58,398 nucleotides of DNA from Halalkalibacter wakoensis JCM 9140 (lineage in GTDB: Bacteria; Bacillota; Bacilli; Bacillales; Bacillaceae_D), in the NCBI RefSeq assembly GCF_000513095.1, contig NZ_BAUT01000020.1:1-58398 (forward strand). Direction: 5' to 3'. Below are positions 31,980 to 43,209 of the stretch, piece after piece. Position 1 is the first letter of the stretch. Each line of letters opens with the position of its first letter. The position numbers were made by a program, and so were the translations under genes. The notes under the pieces are model-generated. The model made no database searches and was not told the origin of the DNA. It saw nothing but the letters and a program-made list of their open reading frames with translations.

Positions 31980-33344
31980 ATGAGCGACTTGTTTGCAGAT
32001 CGTACACCACCTCAGAATATTGAAGCTGAACAAGCCGTTTTAGGTGCCATCTTTTTAGCTGATGAAGCACTCGTCACAGCTTCAGAGCGACTATTACCTG
32101 ATGACTTTTATCGGGCCTCTCATCAGCGCGTCTATCAAGTGATGCTTGATTTGGCTGAAAAAGGAGAACCGGTTGATCTTGTTACCGTAACATCCGAGTT
32201 ACAAGATCGTAAATGGCTTGAAGAAATTGGTGGGGTTGCGTACTTAAGTGACTTAGCCAATGCTGTACCAACTGCCGCAAACGTCGATTACTATAGTCGA
32301 ATTGTTGAAGAAAAATCGGTACTGCGTAGATTAATTAAAGTAGCAACAAACATTGCCGCAGACGGATATGCAAGCGAAGAAGAAGTGGATACGATTTTAA
32401 CGGAAGCTGAAAAAACCATTTTGGATGTTTCCCAACGAAAAAATACAAGTGCCTTTATTTCAATTAAAGATGTCTTAATTGAAACGTATGACAAAATTGA
32501 AGAATTGCAAAATCATTCGGGCGATATTACGGGAATTCCAACTGGGTTCGTTGAACTTGATCGCATGACGGCTGGATTCCAACGAAATGATTTAATTATT
32601 GTTGCCGCCCGTCCTTCTGTTGGAAAGACGGCTTTTGCCCTTAATATCTCTCAAAATGTCGCAACAAGAGCTGGTGAAAATGTGGCGATTTTTAGTTTGG
32701 AGATGGGAGCGAGCCAACTTGTTCAACGTATGCTTTGTGCAGAGGGGAATATTGATGCACAACGAATGAGAACAGGGGCTCTAACTTCTGAGGATTGGCA
32801 AAAGCTAACGATGGCAATGGGAAGCCTTGCAAAAGCAGGCATTTATATAGATGATACACCTGGGGTTAAAGTAAATGACATAAGAGCTAAATGCCGAAGA
32901 CTGAAGCAAGAACATGGTCTAGGCATGATTATGATTGATTACTTGCAGCTTATTCAAGGGAACGGCAAAGCTGGAGAGAACCGGCAGCAAGAGGTATCAG
33001 AAATTTCTCGTACACTAAAACAAATTGCTCGTGAACTTGAGGTACCTGTTATTGCCTTGTCACAGCTTTCACGTGGAGTGGAATCACGTCAAGACAAGCG
33101 TCCGATGATGTCTGATATCCGTGAATCAGGGAGTATTGAGCAAGATGCGGATATTGTAGCCTTCTTGTACCGTGATGACTATTATGACAAGGAAACAGAA
33201 AACCAAAACATTATTGAAATCATTATAGCAAAACAGCGTAACGGTCCAGTTGGGACAGTAGAGCTAGCATTCGTTAAAGAATATAATAAGTTCGTCAATC
33301 TAGAACGAAGACATGATGAAAGCAATATGCCTCCAGGAGCATAG
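31980..33344 (+). CDS. dnaC: Replicative DNA helicase
   Basis: A 454-residue ring helicase, called DnaC in B. subtilis and DnaB elsewhere. The N-terminal domain begins PPQNIEAEQAVLGAIFLADEAL. The RecA-like core has ARPSVGKTAFALNIS (Walker A, about 209-223), IDYLQLIQ (Walker B) and the loop SIEQDADIVAFLYRDDYY. It ends at a strong terminator. Confidence 0.97.
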   Translation: MSDLFADRTPPQNIEAEQAVLGAIFLADEALVTASERLLPDDFYRASHQRVYQVMLDLAEKGEPVDLVTVTSELQDRKWLEEIGGVAYLSDLANAVPTAANVDYYSRIVEEKSVLRRLIKVATNIAADGYASEEEVDTILTEAEKTILDVSQRKNTSAFISIKDVLIETYDKIEELQNHSGDITGIPTGFVELDRMTAGFQRNDLIIVAARPSVGKTAFALNISQNVATRAGENVAIFSLEMGASQLVQRMLCAEGNIDAQRMRTGALTSEDWQKLTMAMGSLAKAGIYIDDTPGVKVNDIRAKCRRLKQEHGLGMIMIDYLQLIQGNGKAGENRQQEVSEISRTLKQIARELEVPVIALSQLSRGVESRQDKRPMMSDIRESGSIEQDADIVAFLYRDDYYDKETENQNIIEIIIAKQRNGPVGTVELAFVKEYNKFVNLERRHDESNMPPGA

Positions 33345-33356
33345 AACAATTGATTA

Positions 33357-33400
33357 TGAGAGTGTGAATCAAATAGGATTCATGCTCTTCTTTTTTTTAG
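33357..33400 (+). terminator. dnaC terminator
   Basis: GAGAGTGTGAATC and GATTCATGCTCTTC form the stem, followed by TTTTTTTT. Confidence 0.85.
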
Positions 33401-33463
33401 CTAAGTAGTCTAGGGAATAAGTAAGGTCGAAGGTAAACATTCTATACATACAGGCAGAAGATT

Positions 33464-34894
<1,431 letters not shown>

Positions 34895-34954
34895 GTATAA
34901 TAAAAAAGGGCGCTTTTCCTTATTTTAAATTACGATTGTTATGAAATAACATTT

Positions 34955-35100
34955 TCACTCGAAGTGAAATGGAGCGGAAGCCACTCGACTCCTGCGGGAA
35001 ATAGAGGTAGGGGCGAGACCCCACAGGCATAGCCGAGGAGGCTCGCCACCTCCCCGCGGAAAGCGAGTGGCTGCAGCGTAATGGAACGAACATGTCACAG
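34955..35100 (+). repeat. Dispersed GC-rich palindromic repeat, copy 5 (full length)
   Basis: The most complete copy. It runs GAAGTGAAATGGAGCGGAAG, CCACTCGACTCCTGCGGG, TAGAGGTAGGGGCGAGACCC, TAGCCGAGGAGGCTCGCC, CCCCGCGGAAAGCGAGTGGC, GCGTAATGGAACGAACATG. GCCACTCG at the left pairs with CGAGTGGC at the right. It lies between purA and the tRNA cluster. Confidence 0.9.
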
Positions 35101-35226
35101 TCACAAACCCCAAATTTACTATTATCTAAAATCGAAGGATGTAATAACTATTGCATCCTTCATGCATTTCTTTTAAGCTATAAGAAGCTTCGACAAAAAC
35201 CACTAAAAACTTTTTTATAAAAACAC

Positions 35227-35271
35227 TTGCATTAGAAAAATCACTATGGTATTATAAATCTTGTCGCTAAG
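35227..35271 (+). promoter_or_regulatory. tRNA cluster promoter
   Basis: TTGCAT (35227-35232) and TATTAT (35250-35255) are separated by 17 bases and followed by AAATCTTGTCGCTAAG, the same start-region box found after both rrn promoters. Confidence 0.85.
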
Positions 35272-35302
35272 AGATGTACAAGCGATTTGAAAATAACAGC
35301 AA

Positions 35303-35378
35303 GAGCCATTAGCTCAGTTGGTAGAGCATCTGACTTTTAATCAGAGGGTCGAAGGTTCGAGTCCTTCATGGCTCACCA
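35303..35378 (+). tRNA. tRNA-Lys (anticodon TTT)
   Basis: A full cloverleaf with acceptor GAGCCAT/ATGGCTC, anticodon loop ACTTTTAAT, TTCGAGTCC T-loop region and encoded CCA. First of five tandem tRNA genes. Confidence 0.97.
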
Positions 35379-35391
35379 CTTTTTATAAAGT

Positions 35392-35466
35392 GGCCCGTTG
35401 GTCAAGCGGTTAAGACACCGCCCTTTCACGGCGGTAACACGGGTTCGAATCCCGTACGGGTCACCA
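35392..35466 (+). tRNA. tRNA-Glu (anticodon TTC)
   Basis: Acceptor GGCCCGT/ACGGGTC, anticodon stem CCGCC/GGCGG with loop CTTTCAC, TTCGAAT in the T-loop, and encoded CCA. Confidence 0.97.
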
Positions 35467-35483
35467 TTTTTAAAATTTCAATT

Positions 35484-35560
35484 GGTCCGGTAGTTCAGTT
35501 GGTTAGAATGCCTGCCTGTCACGCAGGAGGTCGCGGGTTCGAGTCCCGTCCGGACCGCCA
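35484..35560 (+). tRNA. tRNA-Asp (anticodon GTC)
   Basis: Acceptor GGTCCGG/CCGGACC, anticodon arm CCTGCCTGTCACGCAGG with GTC, TTCGAGT T-loop, encoded CCA. Confidence 0.97.
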
Positions 35561-35581
35561 TTTAATTTCATAGTTGTTTGT

Positions 35582-35657
35582 GGCTCAGTAGCTCAGTCGG
35601 TAGAGCAATGGACTGAAAATCCATGTGTCGGCGGTTCGATTCCGTCCTGAGCCACCA
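35582..35657 (+). tRNA. tRNA-Phe (anticodon GAA)
   Basis: Acceptor GGCTCAG/CTGAGCC, anticodon arm ATGGACTGAAAATCCAT with GAA, TTCGATT T-loop, encoded CCA. Confidence 0.97.
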
Positions 35658-35668
35658 TTTTTATATTT

Positions 35669-35741
<73 letters not shown>

Positions 35742-35744
35742 CTT

Positions 35745-35782
35745 TTAATCCGTGTGGATATTCCATGCGGATTTTATTTTTT
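35745..35782 (+). terminator. tRNA cluster terminator
   Basis: AATCCGTGTGGA and TCCATGCGGATT form the stem, followed by TTATTTTTT. Confidence 0.85.
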
Positions 35783-35955
35783 ATTTAGACGAAATTCCCT
35801 TAAATATCCAGAAATATGACAGGAATATTACAATCTATTTTCAGTTTGGTTTATTTATTCATAATTTAGTAGGATATGCTAAAATAGAAAAGGTTGGCGA
35901 TTGCTGTCAAAAATAGAACAAATTATGCAGGTTTTGTTTTTCGTAGGAGGAAAAA

Positions 35956-37419
35956 ATGTTAGTAAAACAGAAACTCTTAACAGATCATAAACAACTATTT
36001 AATTATTTACCACAACATATACTTCTTCAAACATTCGTCATCTTTTTTATGGCTATTACGTTATTTGCATCTTCGCAAACTGTTGATGCTGAAGAGGATC
36101 AAGATGTACATACGATTTATCATGTCTATATTGATGAACGTCATTCTGGCATTAGTAATGATGTTGATGCAATCTATGAATCTATTAATAAGTTACAAAG
36201 TCAGTATGAAGAAAAGTATCCTACCTTTTCATTAACTGTAGGTGAAAATATAAGAGTCATCCCTGAACTTGTTTTTACAAAAAGTGAGATTGATGATGGT
36301 ATTTTAGATAAAATTAAAGAGAGTATAGTGATCCAAGTAGAAGCTGTTGCTTTAATGATTGATGATGAACCAGCTGTTTATTTACCTTCTGAAGAGGAAG
36401 CTGAAGAAACTTTAGAGTTGTTCATTTCGCAATATGTTGAAGAAGAAGATTACGAGAACTATTTAAATGGCCTAGAAAATGAAGAACTTCAATTAGAAAT
36501 CGGTGAAAAGGAAGTTACGAAACTAGAGCTGACAGAAGAAGTAACGGAGCAGGAAGTTTTGGTTGCCCCAGAAGAGGTTCTAACTACAGAAGAAGCAGTC
36601 AAAACATTAACAAATGGTGTATTAGAAGAGCAACCTTATGTTGTTAAAGAAGGCGATGTGTTAGGAACAATTGCTAGTGATCATGACTTAACGACGTCAC
36701 AATTATTAGAATTAAATCATGACTTAGATGAAAATAGTTTGATTCGTGTAGGGGACGAAATTACGGTACAAGATTATCGTCCATTAGTAAAAGTTGTAGC
36801 GACTCATGTTCTAAAGTCAGAAGAGGAAATCCCTTTTTCAAGAGAAGTCAAAGAAGATGACTCTATGTACAAAGGTGATGAGAAAGTGACGCAAGAGGGA
36901 CAAGCAGGGTCGCAAGTCGTTACGTATGAAATAACTGAACAAAACGGTAATGTCATTAAACGTCAAGTTCTTTCTGAAGAAGTAACGAAAGAGCCTGTTA
37001 CAGAGATTGTTACAAAGGGAACAAAGGTGATTCCTTCAAGGGGATCTGGGACGCTAGGATGGCCAGCTGTTGGTGGGTATATTTCTAGTTATCAAGGTAA
37101 TCGTTGGGGAAGATTTCACCGAGGAATCGATATTGCACGACCGAGTAACTTCAATATCTTATCAGCAGATAATGGTACTGTAACATTTGCAGGTTGGAGC
37201 GGCGGTTATGGGAACTTAATTAAAATCAATCATAACAATGGCATGGAAACATGGTATGCGCATTTAGCTTCAATGGATGTAAGTGTTGGACAAACGGTTA
37301 CGAAAGGTCAAAAAATCGGTGTAATGGGTCAAACAGGAAACTCAACAGGAATTCATTTGCACTTTGAAGTTTATCAAAATGGGCAATTAAAAAACCCAAT
37401 GGACTTTCTTAATAGATAA
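35956..37419 (+). CDS. LysM-G5-M23 peptidoglycan endopeptidase
   Basis: A 487-residue exported wall hydrolase. It has a hydrophobic signal or anchor segment near residues 24-42 (ILLQTFVIFFMAITLFAS), an acidic spacer, a LysM wall-binding domain (YVVKEGDVLGTIASDHDLT, about 228-275), a G5-like domain (about 275-355) and a C-terminal zinc peptidase M23 domain. Zinc ligands are visible in HRGIDIA and in HLHFEV, with YAHL between. It probably cuts peptide cross-links. Such genes upstream of walRK are often under WalR control; no convincing WalR box was seen here. Confidence 0.9.
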   Translation: MLVKQKLLTDHKQLFNYLPQHILLQTFVIFFMAITLFASSQTVDAEEDQDVHTIYHVYIDERHSGISNDVDAIYESINKLQSQYEEKYPTFSLTVGENIRVIPELVFTKSEIDDGILDKIKESIVIQVEAVALMIDDEPAVYLPSEEEAEETLELFISQYVEEEDYENYLNGLENEELQLEIGEKEVTKLELTEEVTEQEVLVAPEEVLTTEEAVKTLTNGVLEEQPYVVKEGDVLGTIASDHDLTTSQLLELNHDLDENSLIRVGDEITVQDYRPLVKVVATHVLKSEEEIPFSREVKEDDSMYKGDEKVTQEGQAGSQVVTYEITEQNGNVIKRQVLSEEVTKEPVTEIVTKGTKVIPSRGSGTLGWPAVGGYISSYQGNRWGRFHRGIDIARPSNFNILSADNGTVTFAGWSGGYGNLIKINHNNGMETWYAHLASMDVSVGQTVTKGQKIGVMGQTGNSTGIHLHFEVYQNGQLKNPMDFLNR

Positions 37420-37453
37420 TAAAAAACGCTCCTAGTATGGGGCGTTTTTGTCA
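37420..37453 (+). terminator. Terminator after the M23 peptidase gene
   Basis: AAACGCTCC and GGGGCGTTT form the stem, followed by TTGTCATTT. Confidence 0.75.
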
Positions 37454-37542
37454 TTTATTTACCAGGTGTTAATGCCAACGTGAGCTGCGTACATGTGTTA
37501 AAATAAAAGTAGATTTTATAATGGACGGGAGAGATCTGCACA

Positions 37543-38253
37543 ATGGATAAGCGCATATTAGTTGTCGATGATGAAAGACCAATCGCAGATATTTTGAAGT
37601 TTAATCTTGAAAAAGAAGGTTATGAAGTTGTGTGTGCCTATGATGGCTTAGAGGCGATTGATCTAGTAACAAGCGAACAACCTGACTTGATTTTGTTAGA
37701 TATTATGCTTCCACATAAAGATGGAATGGAAGTATGTCGAGAGGTTCGAAAACAATTTGATATACCGATTATTATGTTAACAGCAAAAGATTCGGAAATT
37801 GATAAAGTACTTGGCTTGGAATTAGGAGCAGACGATTACGTGACAAAGCCATTTAGTACGAGAGAGTTGTTGGCGCGAGTAAAGGCAAATTTGCGACGTC
37901 ACACTTCTAGCAATGAAGAAACCTCATCTCAAAAAGAAATTGTTGTTGGGGATTTAACAATTTACCCAGAAGCTTATCAAGTGAAAAAGCGTGGAGAAGC
38001 GATTGACTTAACACATCGTGAGTTTGAGTTGATTCACTACTTAGCGAAGCATTTAGAACAAGTTATGACAAGGGAACATTTGCTTCAAGCAGTATGGGGG
38101 TATGATTATTTTGGTGATGTTCGAACGGTTGATGTAACGGTCCGTCGCTTACGTGAAAAAGTAGAGGACAACCCTAGTTACCCTATTTGGATTATTACAA
38201 GACGAGGGGTAGGGTATTATTTATCGTCACCTGAACAAAAGGAGCAACGATAA
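37543..38253 (+). CDS. walR: Response regulator WalR (YycF)
   Basis: A 236-residue OmpR-type regulator, essential in Bacillus, that controls autolysins and wall synthesis. The receiver domain has DD at residues 9-10, phospho-acceptor Asp in [13 protein letters not shown] (about 53) and conserved Lys in VTKPFS. The DNA-binding winged helix contains [15 protein letters not shown] and VRRLREKVE. The next gene starts immediately after its stop. Confidence 0.97.
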   Translation: MDKRILVVDDERPIADILKFNLEKEGYEVVCAYDGLEAIDLVTSEQPDLILLDIMLPHKDGMEVCREVRKQFDIPIIMLTAKDSEIDKVLGLELGADDYVTKPFSTRELLARVKANLRRHTSSNEETSSQKEIVVGDLTIYPEAYQVKKRGEAIDLTHREFELIHYLAKHLEQVMTREHLLQAVWGYDYFGDVRTVDVTVRRLREKVEDNPSYPIWIITRRGVGYYLSSPEQKEQR

Positions 38254-40071
38254 ATGGATCGTAAAGTTGGCTTTTTTAAGTCGATCCAGTTCAAATTGAT
38301 CATTATCTACGTATTGATTATTTTCATTGCTATTCAAATAATTGGTGTTTACTTCACAAGACAATTAGAAAGTCAATTAGTATCTAATTACTTTGAAATG
38401 CTTGATGATCGTGCAAATTTACTGTCATTTAATCTTGCCCAGGAAATGACGAAAAACAAAGAGGATCGTACGGCATTAACTGCCAATATTAATACGTTGC
38501 TTCGTGATACATTCTCTATTGAACAATCAGAAGTACAAGTGATTGATCAAAATCGCGTTGTTGTCACTACATCGAACTTATCTAACAGACATATTATTGG
38601 ACAACAAAGTACAGAAGTGAGTGTGAAGCGGGCATTATTAGGAAATAAGTTTGGAGATGTGCTTCGTGATCCGACAACAGGACACCGTGTACGCGTGCTA
38701 GCTGTTCCAATTAAGTCGGATGATGGTCCGGTTGGAGCTTTGTATATTGAAGCATCAATGGAAGATATCTATGATCAAATAAGACAAATTAACAATATAT
38801 TAATTAGTGGTACCTTTATTGCTCTTGTTATCTCGTCTGTGCTTGTTATCTTTGTCGCAAGAACGATAACAGGGCCAATTGTAGATATGAGAAAACAGGC
38901 CACTCGCATGGGGCGAGGAGATTTTACCAAGCAAGTTACGGTATATAGTGGTGATGAAATTGGACAACTTGCAACCTCGTTTAATGATTTGACGATGAAA
39001 CTGCAAGAAGCGACGTTAACCCGTGACCGTGAGCAAAAGAGATTGAAATCTGTTTTAACACATATGACAGATGGTGTTATTGCAACTGATCAAAATGGTC
39101 GCATTATTTTAATGAATAAGCGTGCAGAAGAACTGTTAAATATTTCGAGTCATGCAGCAATGGGTCAGTTATTGCCAAGTGTTCTTCGTTTGTCTGATTC
39201 ATTTGCCTTAAATGAGTTGTATGAGCAATCAGATTCAATCTTACTTGATTTTAGCAGTCCAAAAGAAGAATATTTGCTTGAAGCAAATTTCTCTGTTATT
39301 CAAGAGAAAAATGGACCAATCAATGGTCTGATTACCGTTCTCCATGATGTGACGGAACAAGAAAAAATTGAACAAGAACGTCGCGAGTTTGTGGCAAATG
39401 TCTCACATGAATTACGAACGCCGCTTACAACAATGAGAAGTTATTTAGAAGCGCTTGAAGATGGAGCCATGTCGGATCAAGAGTTAGGTCCTAGGTTTCT
39501 AGGTGTAACTCAAAACGAAACAGAGCGCATGATTAGACTCGTGAATGATCTCTTACAGTTATCGAAGATTGATAGCTATGACTATAAGTTAGCCTTTCAA
39601 TCAGTGGACATTGGGCAATTCCTCCACGAAGTGATTGATCGTTTTGAGATGATTGCTCAGAATAAACATATTACCTTTATTCGAAAAATCTCTTCAAAAC
39701 CAACGTATGTGAAGATAGCTACGGATAAAATGACACAAGTTATTGATAATATTATTTCAAATGCAATGAAATATTCTCCTGAGGGTGGAAATGTAACGAT
39801 TGCCCTTTTGCAGCAAGGTGAAAAGTTGCAAATTAGTATTGCAGACCAAGGAATGGGAATTCCGCGAGAAAGTCAGACGAAAATTTTTGAGCGTTTTTAC
39901 CGAGTTGATAAGGCCAGAGCAAGAAGCGTTGGAGGAACTGGACTTGGACTTGCCATCGCAAAAGAGCTCATTCATGCGCATCAAGGTGAAATTTGGGCAG
40001 AAAGTGAATATGGAAAAGGGACAACGATCTTCTTTACATTGCCTGCAATGCAAGAGGAGGATAACCAATGA
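38254..40071 (+). CDS. walK: Sensor histidine kinase WalK (YycG)
   Basis: A 605-residue kinase that senses wall state and phosphorylates WalR. Membrane helices at about 12-32 and 183-203 flank an extracellular Cache-like domain. HAMP, PAS (LTHMTDGVIATDQNGRI), the phospho-histidine box (NVSHELRTPLTTMRSYLE) and the ATP-binding domain (ISNAMKYSPEGG, DQGMGIP, GTGLGLAIAKEL) follow. Length and order are normal. It overlaps the walH start by four bases. Confidence 0.97.
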   Translation: MDRKVGFFKSIQFKLIIIYVLIIFIAIQIIGVYFTRQLESQLVSNYFEMLDDRANLLSFNLAQEMTKNKEDRTALTANINTLLRDTFSIEQSEVQVIDQNRVVVTTSNLSNRHIIGQQSTEVSVKRALLGNKFGDVLRDPTTGHRVRVLAVPIKSDDGPVGALYIEASMEDIYDQIRQINNILISGTFIALVISSVLVIFVARTITGPIVDMRKQATRMGRGDFTKQVTVYSGDEIGQLATSFNDLTMKLQEATLTRDREQKRLKSVLTHMTDGVIATDQNGRIILMNKRAEELLNISSHAAMGQLLPSVLRLSDSFALNELYEQSDSILLDFSSPKEEYLLEANFSVIQEKNGPINGLITVLHDVTEQEKIEQERREFVANVSHELRTPLTTMRSYLEALEDGAMSDQELGPRFLGVTQNETERMIRLVNDLLQLSKIDSYDYKLAFQSVDIGQFLHEVIDRFEMIAQNKHITFIRKISSKPTYVKIATDKMTQVIDNIISNAMKYSPEGGNVTIALLQQGEKLQISIADQGMGIPRESQTKIFERFYRVDKARARSVGGTGLGLAIAKELIHAHQGEIWAESEYGKGTTIFFTLPAMQEEDNQ

Positions 40072-41413
40072 ATTATGAGCATTTAAAATCGACACTGCTA
40101 ATTATTTTAATTGGGATAAGCGTTATTTTAACGTGGCAGCTCTATACATTTCAGCCTGAGATTGCTCTACTTGATGATACGGTTTCAAGGTATGTTCCAG
40201 ATTCGTTAAATGAAGAGCGAGAAGAACGAGTGATTTCAGAAGTGGTAAGACCAGAACAAATCATTGTTCATCGTGACGAACAATATGGGATGATCGGAAA
40301 TGATGAAGAGAAGTTTGATTTGTTCTATGAAAAACTATTAGCAACGAACTTAAATGAAGTAAACTTGCTTTCGACTGATCGTTTTCCGACTCAAACCACG
40401 GGAAATGGAGTGGAGTTGGTTTTTCCAACATCCTTGCCAACAAGTATATTTTTAGCGTTGTTTGGTATCTATGATGAAGAATTAGCCATTCCAACACTTG
40501 AAATTGATCGGTTGTTTTTATTTATCGATCAAGGCAACGCTGTTCATATGCAAGCACTAGCGAGTGAAGAAGAACGTTTAATAGAGTTTGAAACGAGTCT
40601 ATCTGTCGGAGACTTTGAAAGTAATTACTTGGAGCCTTTTGAGGAATATACCGAAGTGATGACGGTGTTAGATGAAACAGCTTCAAAGCGACTTAGTGAG
40701 AATATTTATTTACCAGTAGACCCCGTTTACGTTGATCGATTATCGTTTGCGACATCTCCTTTGTCTAGTGAATTTTTTAAACAGTCTCTTTTCACGGACC
40801 TAGTTCTGTGAAGTACTACCAACAGACAGATGGGGAAGATTCCTATACAGATGGAAATCGTATTATTACGATGCATAATAATGGGGCTTTTATGGAGTAT
40901 TACAATCCTGTTTTTATTGAAACACAGGAAAGAAGCAATAAACATATTGTTCAAAATAGCTATGAGTTTATAAATGGACATGGCGGCTGGACGAATGATT
41001 ATATACTTGCAAATTGGAACTCTTCTGACATTCGTGATGAAGCTGTTTTTCAAATGCAAATAAAGGGAGTACCGGTCGTTCAATTTGAAGGCCAAGGAGA
41101 TATGAGTTTGCAAATTAGTCGTTCTGGGAACCAAATTGTAAACTATTCTAGACCGCTTTTTGAATTGGATGCCTTTCCGATTGATGCACGGGAGCAAATT
41201 GAACTGCCATCGGGAGAAGAAGTAATCAACTATTTAAAAAGGCAGGAATTTTTTGATGAGCGTCGGCTTATAAAAGTAACGATTGGATATGAAATGATTT
41301 CAAGAAATTCATCTTTTGTCACGGTCGAACCACACTGGTTTATTTATTACGGAAACAGGTGGCAAAAAGTGACCTTTGAGCCAGAGGAAGGTGGAGCAAA
41401 TGGATTGGAGTAG
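40068..41413 (+). pseudogene. walH: WalK regulator WalH (YycH), frameshifted
   Basis: Two frames (40068-40811 and 40808-41413) together encode a YycH protein of about 448 residues, the family length. It has one N-terminal membrane helix (STLLIILIGISVILTWQL) and a large extracellular part. The first frame ends SLFTDLVL followed by a stop. Adding one C at the CC of 40799-40800 gives LFTDPSSVKYY..., which matches the family line TDPSLVKRY and continues in the second frame. WalH and WalI bind WalK at the membrane and tune its activity. Either an assembly error or a real null allele. Confidence 0.82.
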
Positions 41414-42173
41414 AACAAAAACGATTTTCATTTTCACCTTCTTTTTGTTAAATGTTTTCTTAACATGGCAGTTAGTGGAGACACATAATGTGAACCAAAT
41501 AAGTATGATTACAGAAGCAACCATTCAAGAAGTATTAAGAGAAAATAACGTCCAAATAGAAGTAGATTTGCCAGAAGAGGAATCACCAGGTTTACTTGTT
41601 GTTGGTAAGTATATTGAGATTCAGACGACAGATGTTCCTCTTGATGATAATCAAAAAATAGAGCTTCTCGATGACTATACAATTCTATCTCAGCTGATAG
41701 AACCATTCGCTTTATCTCGTGAGAACTTCGCTACAGAGTTAAGCACGTTTTTAACATCTCATGTGTTTAAAGGAGAGACGTATCGGTTTGGAGGGTTTGA
41801 CTCAGAAAAAAATCGAGTGACTTTATACCAAATGTATGGAGAAAAAACAGCTTATACACTAGAAGAAGAACCGCTAATTTTGCAGCTTGATGAGGATCTT
41901 CAAATTGTAGGCTACCAACAGAGACATTTTCAATTTGAAGAGCAAGAGGGAGAAGAACGAGAGATTCTTTCAAGTCTAAAGGCAATTGAAGTGTTATTAA
42001 ATGATCAATTAATTCGTATGAATCAAACGATTACCAATGTTCAATTTGGATATTATAGCTTTTTTAGCCCAACTGGGGATGTACAAGTATTTGCTCCAAT
42101 GTGGCGTGTAACGGTAGATGGAGAAACGTATTTGGTTCATGCAATTGGAGGATCCGTACAGCAGCTTACGTAA
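41400..42173 (+). CDS. walI: WalK regulator WalI (YycI)
   Basis: A 257-residue membrane-anchored protein with one N-terminal helix ([18 protein letters not shown]) and an extracellular YycI domain, ending in the conserved [19 protein letters not shown] region. The start at 41400 ([10 protein letters not shown], the family start) overlaps walH by 14 bases, with AGGTGGAG upstream. It acts with WalH to modulate WalK. Confidence 0.93.
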   Translation: MDWSRTKTIFIFTFFLLNVFLTWQLVETHNVNQISMITEATIQEVLRENNVQIEVDLPEEESPGLLVVGKYIEIQTTDVPLDDNQKIELLDDYTILSQLIEPFALSRENFATELSTFLTSHVFKGETYRFGGFDSEKNRVTLYQMYGEKTAYTLEEEPLILQLDEDLQIVGYQQRHFQFEEQEGEEREILSSLKAIEVLLNDQLIRMNQTITNVQFGYYSFFSPTGDVQVFAPMWRVTVDGETYLVHAIGGSVQQLT

Positions 42174-42196
42174 GTTTTTTGAGGGGAATGAGGAGA

Positions 42197-42994
42197 ATGA
42201 CATTACGCTTTAGTGTACTTGCGAGTGGGAGTACAGGCAACGCTGTCTATGTAGAGACAGATGAGCAGCGTTTATTAATAGATGCAGGATTAAGTGGGAA
42301 GAAAATGGACGAGCTTTTTCAGCAAATAAATCGAGATCCAAAAGAGTTAAATGGAATTCTAGTAAGTCACGAGCATTCCGATCATATTAAGGGAGTCGGT
42401 GTATTTGCTAGAAAGCACAAGCTCCCCATTTATGCCAATGAAAAAACGTGGAAAGCGATGGATGGGCAGTTAGGGACATTGTCAAATGAGCAGAAGTTCA
42501 CGTTTGCTACAGGAGAAGTAAAAACATTCGGGAACTTAGATGTTGAATCGTTTGGTGTATCTCATGACGCAGCTGAACCGATGTTTTTCACGTTTCACCA
42601 TGAAGGCAAAAAGTTAGTGCTCGCCACTGATATGGGGTATGTGAGTGAACGAATTAAAGGAACGATTGAAAAAGCAGATATGTTTATTTTTGAGTCCAAT
42701 CATGACATGAATATGTTACGTATGGGTCGTTACCCGTGGAGTGTGAAACGTCGGATTTTGAGCGATGTGGGCCATGTGTCGAACGAGGATGCAGCACTTG
42801 CACTTTCAGAAGTGATTGGTGATAACACAAGTCGCATTTATTTGGCTCATTTAAGCCTTGATAACAATATGAAGGACTTAGCACGATTGTCCGTTGAACA
42901 AGTGCTAAAAGAACAAGGTATGGCTGTGGGGGAGCAATTTGAACTATATGATACCGATCCTCACAACCCAACAGCGTTAGCCATTGTTTCATAG
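42197..42994 (+). CDS. walJ: Metallo-beta-lactamase-fold exonuclease WalJ (YycJ)
   Basis: A 265-residue metallo-hydrolase linked to mismatch repair (5' exonuclease activity) and to coordinating replication with division. The metal motif is [11 protein letters not shown] (about 56-66), with ATDMG and a later HLS. The N-terminus [20 protein letters not shown] is the family form. The ATG at 42197 lies 10 bases after GAGGGG. Confidence 0.95.
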   Translation: MTLRFSVLASGSTGNAVYVETDEQRLLIDAGLSGKKMDELFQQINRDPKELNGILVSHEHSDHIKGVGVFARKHKLPIYANEKTWKAMDGQLGTLSNEQKFTFATGEVKTFGNLDVESFGVSHDAAEPMFFTFHHEGKKLVLATDMGYVSERIKGTIEKADMFIFESNHDMNMLRMGRYPWSVKRRILSDVGHVSNEDAALALSEVIGDNTSRIYLAHLSLDNNMKDLARLSVEQVLKEQGMAVGEQFELYDTDPHNPTALAIVS

Positions 42995-43000
42995 TATGAA

Positions 43001-43034
43001 AGAAGCAGAATACCCTTTTCTGCTTCTTTTTGTA
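43001..43034 (+). terminator. walJ terminator
   Basis: GAAGCAGAA and TTCTGCTTC form the stem, followed by TTTTTG. It ends the wal operon before htrC. Confidence 0.85.
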
Positions 43035-43209
43035 CAAAAAAATGAGGAAAAAGTTGTTTTTTGATGATTATGCGTCAAACTTGTTGGGAATTATAAAACA
43101 AGTGTAAAAAATAATTTAAAAAAGCCCATAGCGCTATTTTTTCTTATGTTTCTTATTATAATAAGGGTAATGACTACTTACTATTTAGGATAAAAGGGTG
43201 GTGTTATAC

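Noticed and set aside
33061-33080. parS-like sequence in dnaC (TTTCACGTGGAGTG)
   Set aside because: The right half departs from parS at several positions, unlike the perfect site at 18005.
35780-35955. WalR box upstream of the M23 peptidase gene
   Set aside because: Only one ATTACA half-site is convincing; the second half has two mismatches.
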